Assembly: GCA_004102805.1 (NCBI GenBank)
Contig: SCEG01000001.1
Span: 1 to 64,000 of the forward strand
Direction of reading: 5' to 3'
Length of the DNA stretch: 64,000 bases
Source of the DNA: Muribaculaceae bacterium Isolate-002 (NCI)
GTDB lineage: Bacteria > Bacteroidota > Bacteroidia > Bacteroidales > Muribaculaceae
The position numbers and the translations under genes are program-made. The stretch's first letter is position 1. The number at the start of each line of letters is the position of its first letter. Shown here one piece after another: positions 41,942 to 51,137 of the stretch. Under the pieces are notes generated by a model that was given only the letters and a program-made list of their open reading frames with translations, made no database searches and was not told the DNA's origin.

Positions 41942-43363
41942 TCATACTCCCTTGCCGGTAAACACTGTCCTTACGGTGTAGAGTATTATTTTTATGTCTA
42001 CTCCGAATGATATGTTTTCGATGTAGACGAGGTCGTATTGCAGTCGTTCGATCATCTGTTCGACAGTGGTGGCGTAGCCGTATTTCACCATGCCCCACGA
42101 CGTTATGCCCGGGCGCACGTTGTGTATGAGCGAGTAGTAGGGCACCTGCTCCACGATGCGGCTTATATAATATTCACGCTCCGGACGCGGCCCCACAATC
42201 GACATCTCCCCCTTGATGACATTCCAGAACTGAGGAAGCTCATCGAGGCGATATTTTCGCAGGAAACGTCCGACGGGAGTGATGCGCGGGTCGTCGGACG
42301 ACGACAGCGCCGGGCCGTTGTCCTCGGCATCCGGACGCATCGTGCGGAATTTTATGATGTTGAACCGTTTTTTTCTGAAGCCCACGCGCTCCTGACGGTA
42401 AAGAATGCCGCCGCCCGGTGATTTCAGTAATATCGTGGCCGCGATAGCCAGAAACAGCGGACTGAGCAGCGTGAGCGCCAGTGCGGATATGACAATGTCG
42501 GCCGCTCTTTTGCATGAAGCTGTCGACGGTGATATGTCAGGATGCGACACATCGACAAGGGGCTCTCCGCTGACATTGCCGAAACTCGATTTGCCCGATA
42601 TGACGTGCATCAGCAGCGGGGATATGAATATTGACTTGCCGAGGGGAAACAGGTCGTTGATGAGCCTCATTGTGGCATGAATGCCGTCGCGGTGAGGCAT
42701 CACAATCAGTTTCACCACATTGTGCTCACGGATTACATCCTCGATGTGTTCGATAGGGTAGACCGGAAGGTTTATGTCACCTGGTGCCGATGCGTAGGCA
42801 ACCGGATTTACATATCCGATGATGTTGAAGCCGAGTGTCTTGGGCGAGTTGCTGAGCTTGTCGACCATGTTGATTGCCGACTGCGTGACCCCTATAATCA
42901 GTGTGTTGTAACCTGACCGGCAGTTGCGGACGCGCCGTATAAGTCTCGACGACAGATATATGCGTTCTCCGCCCACGGCCAGCGTGAGAGTGAGCCACAG
43001 TGACCCGAGCATCTCGTAGGTGGTGGATTTGTCATCCACGATATCATCGATGAGTATCGTGAAGTATATGATGATTGTTCCTATAGCCGTGGATATGACA
43101 GTGTTGGTGAGTTCGTCGACGCGCGATCGTGTCATAACATTGTAGTATGCCCCCGACAGATAGTAGATGGCAAGCAGCATAATCGGGAACACGATGCTCC
43201 CGGTGAGTACGGTTTTGCTCGTGAGAAACTGTATCAGACTCCATGAGCCGGTGTTGTCGATAAACCATTCATATCTGAAGATATTGAACAGCAGTATCGA
43301 CAATACTGACGCCACCAGATCGGCGATGACACCCTTGGCCTTCTGTCGTGCTTCTACGGTCAC
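41942..43363 (-). CDS. Polyprenyl glycosylphosphotransferase (WcaJ-like sugar transferase)
   Basis: Inner-membrane enzyme of 473 residues that loads the first sugar phosphate onto undecaprenyl phosphate to start an exopolysaccharide or O-unit. Four N-terminal membrane helices (about 10-130) and a CoA-binding-like middle region are followed by the bacterial sugar transferase domain. That domain has CKRAADIVISALALTLLSPL as membrane re-entrant, then GGGILYRQERVG, FRTMRPDAEDNGPA and LPQFWNVIKGEMSIVGPRPE near the end. Its stop overlaps nothing, but its start overlaps the Sua5 stop by 4 bp. No other capsule genes are adjacent. Confidence 0.93.
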   Translation of the reverse strand: MTVEARQKAKGVIADLVASVLSILLFNIFRYEWFIDNTGSWSLIQFLTSKTVLTGSIVFPIMLLAIYYLSGAYYNVMTRSRVDELTNTVISTAIGTIIIYFTILIDDIVDDKSTTYEMLGSLWLTLTLAVGGERIYLSSRLIRRVRNCRSGYNTLIIGVTQSAINMVDKLSNSPKTLGFNIIGYVNPVAYASAPGDINLPVYPIEHIEDVIREHNVVKLIVMPHRDGIHATMRLINDLFPLGKSIFISPLLMHVISGKSSFGNVSGEPLVDVSHPDISPSTASCKRAADIVISALALTLLSPLFLAIAATILLKSPGGGILYRQERVGFRKKRFNIIKFRTMRPDAEDNGPALSSSDDPRITPVGRFLRKYRLDELPQFWNVIKGEMSIVGPRPEREYYISRIVEQVPYYSLIHNVRPGITSWGMVKYGYATTVEQMIERLQYDLVYIENISFGVDIKIILYTVRTVFTGKGV

Positions 43364-43929
43364 TTACGTAAGATTTTGAACGTTGAGTCAGCTGAAATTT
43401 TTATTATTATGGAGGGGAGAGCGCGGGAGTTGTCGTTGCGGCGGTGTTCCACCACATAGTCTGCAGCGTTGACAATCTCGGGCGAAATCTCACTGAACAG
43501 TGCCGGCGTCGGCTGACCGCTGATGTTGGCCGAAGTCGAGACGAGCGGACGCCTGAGGCCGCGGCATAGCTGTCGGCAGAACGGGTCGGAGCTTACGCGT
43601 ATTGCCACACTGCCGTCATCGGCCGTGACATTACCTGCCATGTTTATCCCTTTGTCATAAATGACTGTGGTGGGGCGCACGCTGACGTCAAGCAGCTCCA
43701 TTGCCACGTCGGGCACTTCGTCGACATAGCGGTAGAGGTCATTTCTGTTGCCGAGCAACACGATGAGGGCCTTGGAGTCTGCCCGGCGCTTTATCTCATA
43801 TACGCGCTCCACGGCCTTTGCGTTGGTCGCATCGCAGCCTAATCCCCACACCGTGTCGGTGGGGTATAATATCACGCCTCCGCGCTTTAGCGTGTCGACG
43901 GCGTTTTTTATATCTTCTTCAAATGTCAT
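43360..43929 (-). CDS. tsaC: L-threonylcarbamoyladenylate synthase (Sua5/YrdC)
   Basis: Makes threonylcarbamoyl-AMP from threonine, bicarbonate and ATP for the t6A37 modification of ANN-decoding tRNAs. At 189 residues it is the short YrdC form: LKRGGVILYPTDTVWGLGCD near the N-terminus, YEIKRRADSKALIVLL, and the late PLVSTSANISGQPTPALFSE. It heads a minus-strand run. Its stop overlaps the start of the sugar-transferase gene by 4 bp. Confidence 0.95.
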   Translation of the reverse strand: MTFEEDIKNAVDTLKRGGVILYPTDTVWGLGCDATNAKAVERVYEIKRRADSKALIVLLGNRNDLYRYVDEVPDVAMELLDVSVRPTTVIYDKGINMAGNVTADDGSVAIRVSSDPFCRQLCRGLRRPLVSTSANISGQPTPALFSEISPEIVNAADYVVEHRRNDNSRALPSIIIKISADSTFKILRK

Positions 43930-44185
43930 GCAAGTTATGTTATCTAAATGACTTTCAAGACTTGTTTTTTCTCATAGGCCGTCACTTTTGTCATATCCTG
44001 ACAGCTTCCGGCCGATGCTTGGTTCGACAAAGTTAACAAATAATTTTTAACTTGCGCCCCGACCTGCTAAAAAAGGTTAATGAAAAACCGGCTGATATGC
44101 TCCTCTGCATGCTGATTTCTCGGTGTGGCAGCTTATGTTATGATTTTTTTGCAGGGAGGTGGCAGTTAGGTCGGAAAATTATTAT

Positions 44186-44193
44186 TAAATTTG
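44186..44193 (+). promoter_or_regulatory. Candidate -7 box for the TPR-DUF4301 unit
   Basis: TAAATTTG matches TAnnTTTG and lies about 24 bases before the TPR gene. No TTG at -33 is evident. Confidence 0.4.
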
Positions 44194-44216
44194 TTTGTCT
44201 TAATAAAATATGAGCA

Positions 44217-46289
44217 TTGATGCGAAGAATCCAACATATAATCCCGTTTCTTATATTGTCGTTACTTGCTGTGGTTCCGGCCCGGATGTCGGCGCAGATC
44301 AACACTGTCCAAATGATGCGCATAGGGCAGAATATGATGCATTTCGGCGATTACGAGCTTGCGATACAATGCTTCAACCGTGTCATCGAGTCAAAGCCGC
44401 GCACCGAGCGCGCATATCTTTACCGTGCGATAGCGCTCCTCAATCTTGACGACTACACCGGTGCCGAAGCCGATGCCTCACGCGCGATAGAGCTTAATCC
44501 GTTTATCACCGACAGCTATGAGGTGAGAGGCGTGGCGCGGCAGAACCTCGGCAAATTCAAGGATGCCGTCAGCGACTACGACAAGGCTCTCGACCTGCTG
44601 CGCGATAACAAAAACCTGCTGTTCAACAAGGCTCTTGCGCAGGAAGCCGCCGGTGACCCCGAGGGAGCCCTTTCCACATTTGACCATATCGTGGCCACAT
44701 CGCCCTCTTATGACAACGCATATATAGGGCGTGCCAAGGTGAAACTCGCGCTTGCCGATACGGTATCTGCTCTTTCCGACCTCGACCGTGCGATCAGTCT
44801 TAATAAAAACCTGCCGAATGCCTATATACTCCGGGCAGCCGTTTCAATCGGCAGTTCGCGCGATTTCAAAAGCGCACTCGATGACACCGACGCCGCTATA
44901 AAACTGTTGCCGCAGATGCCGGGGCTTTATATCAACAGGGCATATCTCCGATATAATCTTGACGACTATTTCGGGGCGATGTCTGACTATGACTATGCCA
45001 TAACTCTCGACCCGACCGATCCGACCGCCTATTTCAACCGCGGATTGCTCAGAGCCGAGGTCGCCGACAACGACAAGGCGATTGCCGACTTTTCAACCGT
45101 GCTCCGCATCGACCCCGACGATGTGCGTTCGCTCTATAACCGCGCCATGCTTTATCGCGCCACGCGCAATTACAGCGGTGCAATCGCCGATATAAACAAG
45201 GTCATCGAGGCGTTTCCCGAGATGTCGGCGCCTGTGTTTTTCCGTTTTGAGATATATGACGAAATGGGCAACCGCACCAATGCCATGCGTGACTACGACA
45301 AGGCGATGGCTCTTGCGAAAAAGGAGCGTGCCGACTTTGACGCCGGACGCTATGCCGCGGCTCCGAACGGCACCCAGACCGGCCGCACTCCGGCAGCCGG
45401 CAGTGATACTTCCGCAGGCGACGCGGAGGCCAGCGGAAATTCTCCCGAAGAAAACGCCGAGATTTTCGCCAACCGTTTCTCTCTGCTGCTGACCGCCGAC
45501 AACGAGCTTCAGACAGAAGGGGAGTATAACAACAAGAGCATACGTGGCAAAGTGCAGGATTATAACGTCAGCATACGCATGCAGCAGCCCTTCATGCTGT
45601 CGTTCTACTCGTCGCCGACCGAGCTTGCCCCGACCACTTACTTCATGCAGGAGATAGAAAGTCTCAATCTCACCAGAGCGTTGCGCATGCTGGTGCAGAT
45701 TGTCAACAATGAGCCGGCTCTCGACTCGCCCGACATAATGCAGCGTCACTTCGACTCTATTGAATATTACAACTCATATCTTGCCACGCATCAGCCACGC
45801 GCTGTCGACTACTTCGGCCGCGGCATGGATCATCTGATGCTGCGCAACTACGAGGCAGCCGCCGAAGACATGACGCGTGCCATCGAGCTTGCCCCTGACT
45901 TCACGCTCGCTTATTTCGCCCGCGCCAATGCCCGCACACGCATGCTTCAGCTTGCGTCGGGAGGCGATGGCGGTGAGTCATATCAGGAGCACACCGCACG
46001 TCTGCGCGGCATATTCAGTGACTATGACAAGGTGAGCGAATATGCTCCGCGGGCGCCGTTCCCATATTATAACAAGGGCATTCTCTATGCCGAGGCCGGC
46101 GATCTGGAGGCAGCTCTGAAAGAATTCAGCCGGGCCATCGAGCTCAAGGAAGATTTCGGCGAGGCATATTATAACCGCGGTTTCGTGCAGTTCAAGGCCG
46201 GCAACCGTAGCGGAGGCACCGCCGACCTCTCGCGGGCCGGACAGCTGGGCATAACCCAGTCATACAATCTGCTCAAACGAATGAAATGA
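44217..46289 (+). CDS. Exported tetratricopeptide-repeat protein
   Basis: A 690-residue protein with a signal peptide (hydrophobic residues about 7-22, ending ARMSAQ) and at least ten TPR units in two blocks: about residues 35-390 (for example MHFGDYELAIQCFNRVIESK, DDYTGAEADASRAIELNP) and about 530-690 (LRNYEAAAEDMTRAIELAPD). A low-complexity linker rich in Ala, Gly and Ser lies at about 380-420. Such proteins act as envelope scaffolds; no specific function can be assigned. DUF4301 follows after 40 bp. Confidence 0.85.
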   Translation: MMRRIQHIIPFLILSLLAVVPARMSAQINTVQMMRIGQNMMHFGDYELAIQCFNRVIESKPRTERAYLYRAIALLNLDDYTGAEADASRAIELNPFITDSYEVRGVARQNLGKFKDAVSDYDKALDLLRDNKNLLFNKALAQEAAGDPEGALSTFDHIVATSPSYDNAYIGRAKVKLALADTVSALSDLDRAISLNKNLPNAYILRAAVSIGSSRDFKSALDDTDAAIKLLPQMPGLYINRAYLRYNLDDYFGAMSDYDYAITLDPTDPTAYFNRGLLRAEVADNDKAIADFSTVLRIDPDDVRSLYNRAMLYRATRNYSGAIADINKVIEAFPEMSAPVFFRFEIYDEMGNRTNAMRDYDKAMALAKKERADFDAGRYAAAPNGTQTGRTPAAGSDTSAGDAEASGNSPEENAEIFANRFSLLLTADNELQTEGEYNNKSIRGKVQDYNVSIRMQQPFMLSFYSSPTELAPTTYFMQEIESLNLTRALRMLVQIVNNEPALDSPDIMQRHFDSIEYYNSYLATHQPRAVDYFGRGMDHLMLRNYEAAAEDMTRAIELAPDFTLAYFARANARTRMLQLASGGDGGESYQEHTARLRGIFSDYDKVSEYAPRAPFPYYNKGILYAEAGDLEAALKEFSRAIELKEDFGEAYYNRGFVQFKAGNRSGGTADLSRAGQLGITQSYNLLKRMK

Positions 46290-46329
46290 CAACCTGACTA
46301 TAATACTAACTTAAAACTAAGATATTACC

Positions 46330-47853
46330 ATGTTGACAAAATCAGACATTAACCAGTTGGAGAAAAAAGGGATTTCGGTTGAGACGGTGAAGGCTCAGCT
46401 CGATAAGTTTGTGACCGGCTTCCCCTATCTCAGACTGCAAGGGGCTGCGACACCGGGCAACGGTGTCATTGTGCTCGACGACAAAGCGATGGAGCAATCG
46501 GTGGAGCGTTGGGAAAAATATATAGCCGACGGCGGTGAAGCCATGAAGATGGTGCCTGCGTCGGGCGCTGCCTCGCGTATGTTCAAGGCGCTTTTCGCGT
46601 TTGTCGACTCCGAAAGCGACAGACCGGAGCCGGACAGTGACGTGGCGCAGGTGATCGAAAATATCGACAGATTTGCTTTCGCTCCCGAACTTGACAATGC
46701 GCTCAAGTCGCTCCACGGGCTCACCGCAAAAGAACTTATCGCTGCCGGCCGCTATAAGGATGTGGTTGCCGCCATTGTCGGTCAGCAGGGGCTTGATTAC
46801 GGCAATCTGCCGAAAGCCCTGCTCAAATTTCACTCATATCCCGATGGCGCGCGCACTCCTCTTGAGGAACAGCTCACAGAGGCGGCGCAGACGGTGGCAT
46901 CGGCCGACGGTAAGGTCAGAATACAGTTTACCGTATCGCCCGAACACCGCGGGAAATTTATCGAAAAACTCGATGCCGTGCTTCCGGTGATGGAGAAGCG
47001 ACTCGGAGTCAGATATGATATCTCTCTGTCGGAACAGAAATCGTCGACCGACACCATTGCCGCCAAACCCGACAACACTCCTTTCCGCGAGAATGGAAAA
47101 CTTGTGTTCCGTCCCGGCGGACACGGCGCTCTGATTGAAAATCTCAACGAGTTGAAATCGCCGGTGGTGTTTATAAAGAATATCGACAATGTCGTGCCTG
47201 ACTCGCAGCGTGACGACACCGTGCACTACAAGAAGGCGCTCGGCGGTCTGTTGCTGACGGTGCGCGACAAAATCAACGGATATCTCGAAAAACTCGAGTC
47301 AGGCCGCTACACCATCGAAAATCTGCGTGAGATGATAATATTCATGCATGATACGCTCAATATCCGTCACGAGCACATGAAACTCATGGATGACTCAGAG
47401 CTTGCGCTCTACATCAAAAATAAATTCCACCGTCCGATACGCGTGTGCGGAGTGGTGCGCAATACCGGCGAGCCCGGCGGCGGCCCGTATATCACTTACG
47501 ACCCCGACGGCTCCACATCGCCTCAGATACTTGAAAGCACCCAGATCGATATGAACAACAGCGAGTATGTCGACATGATGCGCCATGCCACGCATTTCAA
47601 TCCCGTTGACCTCGTATGCTCACTCTACGATGCCGAAGGACGCAAATTCGATCTGACGAAGCATGTCGACCACAACACCGGTTTCATCTCGTCGAAGTCG
47701 CTTCACGGGCATGTGCTTAAAGCACTTGAGCTTCCCGGCCTGTGGAACGGCGCGATGAGCGACTGGAATACCGTGTTTGTCGAAGTGCCCGCATCGACAT
47801 TCAATCCGGTGAAAACTGTCAACGACCTGCTCCGCCCCGTCCATCAGGCATAA
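46330..47853 (+). CDS. DUF4301 family protein
   Basis: A 507-residue cytoplasmic protein of the DUF4301 family, widely conserved in Bacteroidales and of unknown function. Typical stretches are KMVPASGAASRMFKALFAFV near residue 75 and FRPGGHGALIENLNELKSPV in the middle. GVVRNTGEPGGGPYITYDPD and the late DLVCSLYDAEGRKFDL follow. The GHGALI and GAASRM loops look like nucleotide- or sugar-phosphate-binding turns, and some members are compared with nucleotidyltransferases; this is inference. It is co-transcribed with the TPR gene and ends at a strong hairpin. Confidence 0.92.
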   Translation: MLTKSDINQLEKKGISVETVKAQLDKFVTGFPYLRLQGAATPGNGVIVLDDKAMEQSVERWEKYIADGGEAMKMVPASGAASRMFKALFAFVDSESDRPEPDSDVAQVIENIDRFAFAPELDNALKSLHGLTAKELIAAGRYKDVVAAIVGQQGLDYGNLPKALLKFHSYPDGARTPLEEQLTEAAQTVASADGKVRIQFTVSPEHRGKFIEKLDAVLPVMEKRLGVRYDISLSEQKSSTDTIAAKPDNTPFRENGKLVFRPGGHGALIENLNELKSPVVFIKNIDNVVPDSQRDDTVHYKKALGGLLLTVRDKINGYLEKLESGRYTIENLREMIIFMHDTLNIRHEHMKLMDDSELALYIKNKFHRPIRVCGVVRNTGEPGGGPYITYDPDGSTSPQILESTQIDMNNSEYVDMMRHATHFNPVDLVCSLYDAEGRKFDLTKHVDHNTGFISSKSLHGHVLKALELPGLWNGAMSDWNTVFVEVPASTFNPVKTVNDLLRPVHQA

Positions 47854-47911
47854 GCCGGCGCCAGTCCGTCAGGCCGGTATATACCTCTGACAACATATCG
47901 GGATATAACTA

Positions 47912-47945
47912 AAAAGCGTTTCTCCATCACGGGGAAACGCTTTTC
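47912..47945 (+). terminator. Terminator after DUF4301
   Basis: AAAAGCGTTTC (47912-47922) pairs perfectly with GAAACGCTTTT (47934-47944). It carries A- and T-runs in its arms and could act on both convergent genes. Confidence 0.8.
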
Positions 47946-48007
47946 ATTACCAATCAATTATTAACCTATCAAACAATATTATTTGTTATGAAAAATGTGT
48001 GTGTCGT

Positions 48008-48559
48008 TTATTCAGTAGTGCTGTCAGCGGTGTTGCCGTTTTCGGGACATTCGGTACGGTTGTGATTGCCGCCGTTTCGGTGACATGCCTTGCCGCCATG
48101 GCGAGGTGCGTTGTCTCCGGGCATCAGCACGATGTTTTCAAGGAATACCACATACTGGTCGGGAGTAAGTATTTCCTTTACATTTTTGATATATTCGGCT
48201 TTCATGCCGCCGTGTCCGTTGTGACGGCGACCATCCTTGCACTCTTTTCTGAAGCCGTCTTTGCTTCCATTGGCTTTGTCGGCCTTGGCGTCAGTGCCTT
48301 CGGGATGCTGAGGACGCCGGGGGCGGAGTGCGTCAAGTTTTGTCTGCTGGTCGGCGGTAAGCGTGATTCCTTTGAAAAAATAGGGACGTTTGCCTTTGCA
48401 GCAATCTTTTTTCGCTTTATCTTTCTTTTCAGCTTTGACATTCCTGACCAAAGTCGCCTCAGTCACATTGTCGGTTGCAGTAGAGGGTTGCTGAGCCGAT
48501 ACGTTGAAGCTTACGAGGGCTGTCAGAATGAGTGTTGCGCTTAATAATTTCTTTTTCAT
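48008..48559 (-). CDS. Periplasmic LTxxQ (Spy/DUF4890-like) protein, Cys- and His-containing
   Basis: A 183-residue exported protein: signal peptide to about residue 22 (NVSAQ), then a strongly basic body. Two LTxxQ-type motifs (LTADQQTKLDAL near 67 and LTPDQYVVFLENI near 137) match Spy/CpxP-like proteins and DUF4890 relatives. Additional cysteines (KKDCCKGKRP, KACHRN) and many histidines (GRRHNGHGG, NGGNHN) suggest metal binding. It could act as a periplasmic chaperone or metal-responsive protein. It is monocistronic and divergent from the his operon. Confidence 0.75.
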   Translation of the reverse strand: MKKKLLSATLILTALVSFNVSAQQPSTATDNVTEATLVRNVKAEKKDKAKKDCCKGKRPYFFKGITLTADQQTKLDALRPRRPQHPEGTDAKADKANGSKDGFRKECKDGRRHNGHGGMKAEYIKNVKEILTPDQYVVFLENIVLMPGDNAPRHGGKACHRNGGNHNRTECPENGNTADSTTE

Positions 48560-48889
48560 CTTGTTTTTGAATTATTGTTTTATTATTGTTGTTTCTGAAG
48601 TTATGTTATTAAGACGGCAGAAAAAATGAATGGTTTAATACAAAAGCCCAACTTTAACGAGACTTAACAATAAGGCCTGGTTGTGCAAACTTCCTTAAAA
48701 TATTTCGGGTCTTTCGAACTGATCATATACTGCATGGCGCCGGCGCGCCTTGATGCGCCGCTGCATGCCGGCAAGTGAAAACCGGTGTAGTGTGGGCACC
48801 GGTGTAGTGTGGGCACCTTTTTTGCACCTTTTTTGATGTTATGTAGGCTGTTTTTGTGTTAAAATGATAGTAAATTTAATTTTTTTATG
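48560..48889. repeat. Non-coding spacer with two tandem duplications between the Spy-like gene and hisG
   Basis: No gene is seen. A 17-bp unit ACCGGTGTAGTGTGGGC is present twice in tandem (48781-48797, 48798-48814). An 11-bp unit GCACCTTTTTT follows twice directly. Upstream, GC-rich palindromic bases around 48735-48770 (GGCGC, GCGCC, GCCGGC) can form a hairpin. These may be local slippage products or binding sites. Confidence 0.5.
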
Positions 48890-48897
48890 TAAATTTG
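48890..48897 (+). promoter_or_regulatory. Candidate -7 box of the histidine operon
   Basis: TAAATTTG matches TAnnTTTG. Transcription would begin near 48902-48905, right at the leader hairpin described separately. No TTG is at the usual -33 spacing. Confidence 0.5.
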
Positions 48898-48902
48898 CAA
48901 GA

Positions 48903-48934
48903 TATAACCGACTGCCGCCAGTGGCAAGGTTATA
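48903..48934 (+). promoter_or_regulatory. Leader hairpin of the histidine operon
   Basis: TATAACC (48903-48909) pairs with GGTTATA (48928-48934), with an inner TGCC/GGCA stem and a 6-base loop. It lies at the very 5' end of the predicted his message, about 50 bases before hisG. No run of histidine codons or terminator T-run is present, so classical attenuation is not supported. A stability or regulatory role is possible. Confidence 0.5.
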
Positions 48935-48985
48935 ATCAGATATATATATAACAACAATAGTCAATAACTAAGGCAAAGAAATAAT

Positions 48986-49837
48986 ATGTTGAGAATAGCT
49001 ATTCAAGCGAAGGGACGTCTTAATGAGGAGTGTCTCGCACTGCTGGCTGATGCCGGTATCGGAATGTCGGGTGGTAACCGTAAGCTCATAGCCCATGCAA
49101 AGGGATTTCCGATGGATGTGCTCTATCTCCGTGACGATGACATACCCCAGGCTGTGGCTATGGGTGTGGCTGATATCGGCATCGTGGGATTGAATGAAGT
49201 GGCCGAGAAAGGCGAGGATGTCGATGTGGCGATGCGCCTCGGCTTCGGAGCGTGCCGCATATCGCTCGCTGTGCCGCGCGATGTGAATTACACCGGTGTG
49301 GAGTGGTTTGACAACCGTCGCATTGCTACTTCTTATCCCAATATATTGCGCCGTTTCATCGAAGAGAAGAATATCCTCGCCGAGATACATGAGATTGCCG
49401 GTTCGGTGGAGGTGGCTCCCGCCGTAGGCATGGCCGATGCGATTTTCGACATTGTGTCGTCGGGCGGCACGCTCATACAGAATGGTCTTGTTGAGGTGGA
49501 GCATGTGTTTGCTTCGGAGGCTGTGCTTGTGGCCAATAAAAATCTCGACGAGGAAAAGCTTGCTGATATTGCGAAGCTGAAATTCCGGTTCAGTTCTATT
49601 CTCGACAGCCGCGGCATGAAATATGTGCTCATGAATATACCACAGGATCGCATACCTGCGGCTGTGGCGCTTCTTCCAGGCATGAAGAGCCCCACGCTGA
49701 TGCCGCTGTCGGAAGAGGGCTGGTATTCGATGCATGTGGTGATACCTCAGGATGAGCTTTGGGAGAAGATAGAGAAACTTAAAGGACTTGGCGCAGAAGA
49801 TATACTTGTGCTCGCACTTGAAAATATAATACGCTGA
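48986..49837 (+). CDS. hisG: ATP phosphoribosyltransferase, long form
   Basis: First committed step of histidine synthesis: ATP plus PRPP to phosphoribosyl-ATP. The 283-residue length is the long, hexameric form with a C-terminal histidine-sensing ACT-like domain (about 205-283), so it should be feedback-inhibited without HisZ. Family stretches are the opening RIAIQAKGRLNEECLALL, DIGIVGLNEV, RIATSYPNILRRF and the PRPP loop in GSVEVAPAVGMADAIFDIVS. It is the first gene of hisGDCBHAFIE, and its stop overlaps the hisD start by one base. Confidence 0.97.
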   Translation: MLRIAIQAKGRLNEECLALLADAGIGMSGGNRKLIAHAKGFPMDVLYLRDDDIPQAVAMGVADIGIVGLNEVAEKGEDVDVAMRLGFGACRISLAVPRDVNYTGVEWFDNRRIATSYPNILRRFIEEKNILAEIHEIAGSVEVAPAVGMADAIFDIVSSGGTLIQNGLVEVEHVFASEAVLVANKNLDEEKLADIAKLKFRFSSILDSRGMKYVLMNIPQDRIPAAVALLPGMKSPTLMPLSEEGWYSMHVVIPQDELWEKIEKLKGLGAEDILVLALENIIR

Positions 49838-51114
49838 TGGAGATATTCGAGTATCCTGACCGGGAAAGGTGGAACGCGCTGTGTCGCCGCAATTTCCGCG
49901 AGGAGGAATCTGTCGACGGCAAGGTAATCGACATTATCAATAAAGTTGTCAACGAGGGTGACAGCGCGTTGAGGGAGCTTGCACTGAAATTTGACGGCGT
50001 TGAGCTCGACGACCTGCGCATGTCGGCCGCAGAGATCGAGGCGGCTGTCGCAAAGATCCGTCCCGAAGTGGCCGACGCGATAGAGCGTGCCGCCCGCAAT
50101 ATAGAGAAATTTCATGCGGCGCAGCTGATGGAGCATCCTGTTGATGTAGAGGTCGCGCCGGGCGTGAGATGCATGCAGCGTCAGGTGCCGATCAACACTG
50201 TCGGGCTGTACATACCCGGAGGACGCGCGCCATTGTTCTCCACGGTGCTGATGCTTGCGATTCCGGCAAGGATAGCCGGCTGCAGGCGCCGCATATTGTG
50301 CACACCGTTTACCGCCGGACGCGGGGTCGCTCCAGAGATTGTCTATGCGGCAAAAGTGTGCGGCATAGACGAGATATATAAGGTGGGAGGCGCCCAGGCA
50401 ATCGCCGCAATGGCCAAAGGCACTGAGTCGATACCGCGTGTCGACAAGATATTCGGTCCGGGCAACCGCTTTGTGACATGTGCCAAGCAGATGGTGGCCG
50501 GGATAGTATCCATAGACATGCCGGCCGGCCCGAGTGAGGTGATGGTGATGGCTGACGCTACGGCTTCGGCGCGCTATGTGGCCGCCGACCTGCTTTCGCA
50601 GGCCGAACACGGGCCTGACTCGCAGGCGATACTCGTCACTGACAGCGCTGACCTGGCGCGAAGTGTGGCCGACGAGGTGGAGACTCTCACCACGCAGCTG
50701 TCGCGTAAGGACTCGGTGGCCGGGTCGCTGTCGCAGAGCCGCCTTATAGTGCTCCGTTCGCGTGGCGATATGATTGACTTCGCCAATATGTATGCCTCGG
50801 AGCATCTTATAATATCGATGTCCGAGCCGTGGAAGGCGGCCGATGAGATAACATCGGCCGGAAGTGTGTTTATCGGCAACTATTCGCCCGAGAGCGCCGG
50901 CGATTATGCCTCCGGCACAAACCACACTCTCCCCACTTCGGGCTGGGCGACCTCCTACAGCGGGGTCAACATCGACAGCTTTATGAAAAAAATCACATAT
51001 CAGGAACTGACGCGCGACGGACTCCGCTCGCTCTCCGACGTGATAGTGACGATGGCCGACGCCGAAGGGCTTGACGCGCATGCCCTGGCTGTGAAAGTGC
51101 GTCTCGAAGAGTAA
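49837..51114 (+). CDS. hisD: Histidinol dehydrogenase
   Basis: Last two steps of histidine synthesis: NAD-dependent oxidation of histidinol via the aldehyde to histidine, with zinc. The 425-residue length is normal. Signature stretches include [60 protein letters not shown], the zinc-site region [17 protein letters not shown] and the late [10 protein letters not shown]. It is coupled to hisG by a one-base overlap. hisC follows 23 bp on. Confidence 0.97.
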   Translation: MEIFEYPDRERWNALCRRNFREEESVDGKVIDIINKVVNEGDSALRELALKFDGVELDDLRMSAAEIEAAVAKIRPEVADAIERAARNIEKFHAAQLMEHPVDVEVAPGVRCMQRQVPINTVGLYIPGGRAPLFSTVLMLAIPARIAGCRRRILCTPFTAGRGVAPEIVYAAKVCGIDEIYKVGGAQAIAAMAKGTESIPRVDKIFGPGNRFVTCAKQMVAGIVSIDMPAGPSEVMVMADATASARYVAADLLSQAEHGPDSQAILVTDSADLARSVADEVETLTTQLSRKDSVAGSLSQSRLIVLRSRGDMIDFANMYASEHLIISMSEPWKAADEITSAGSVFIGNYSPESAGDYASGTNHTLPTSGWATSYSGVNIDSFMKKITYQELTRDGLRSLSDVIVTMADAEGLDAHALAVKVRLEE

Positions 51115-51137
51115 CAACAGATTTAATCATTATAATA

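Noticed and set aside
48735-48817. Tandem 17-bp units as the start of a CRISPR array
   Set aside because: Only two units, directly adjacent with no spacer.
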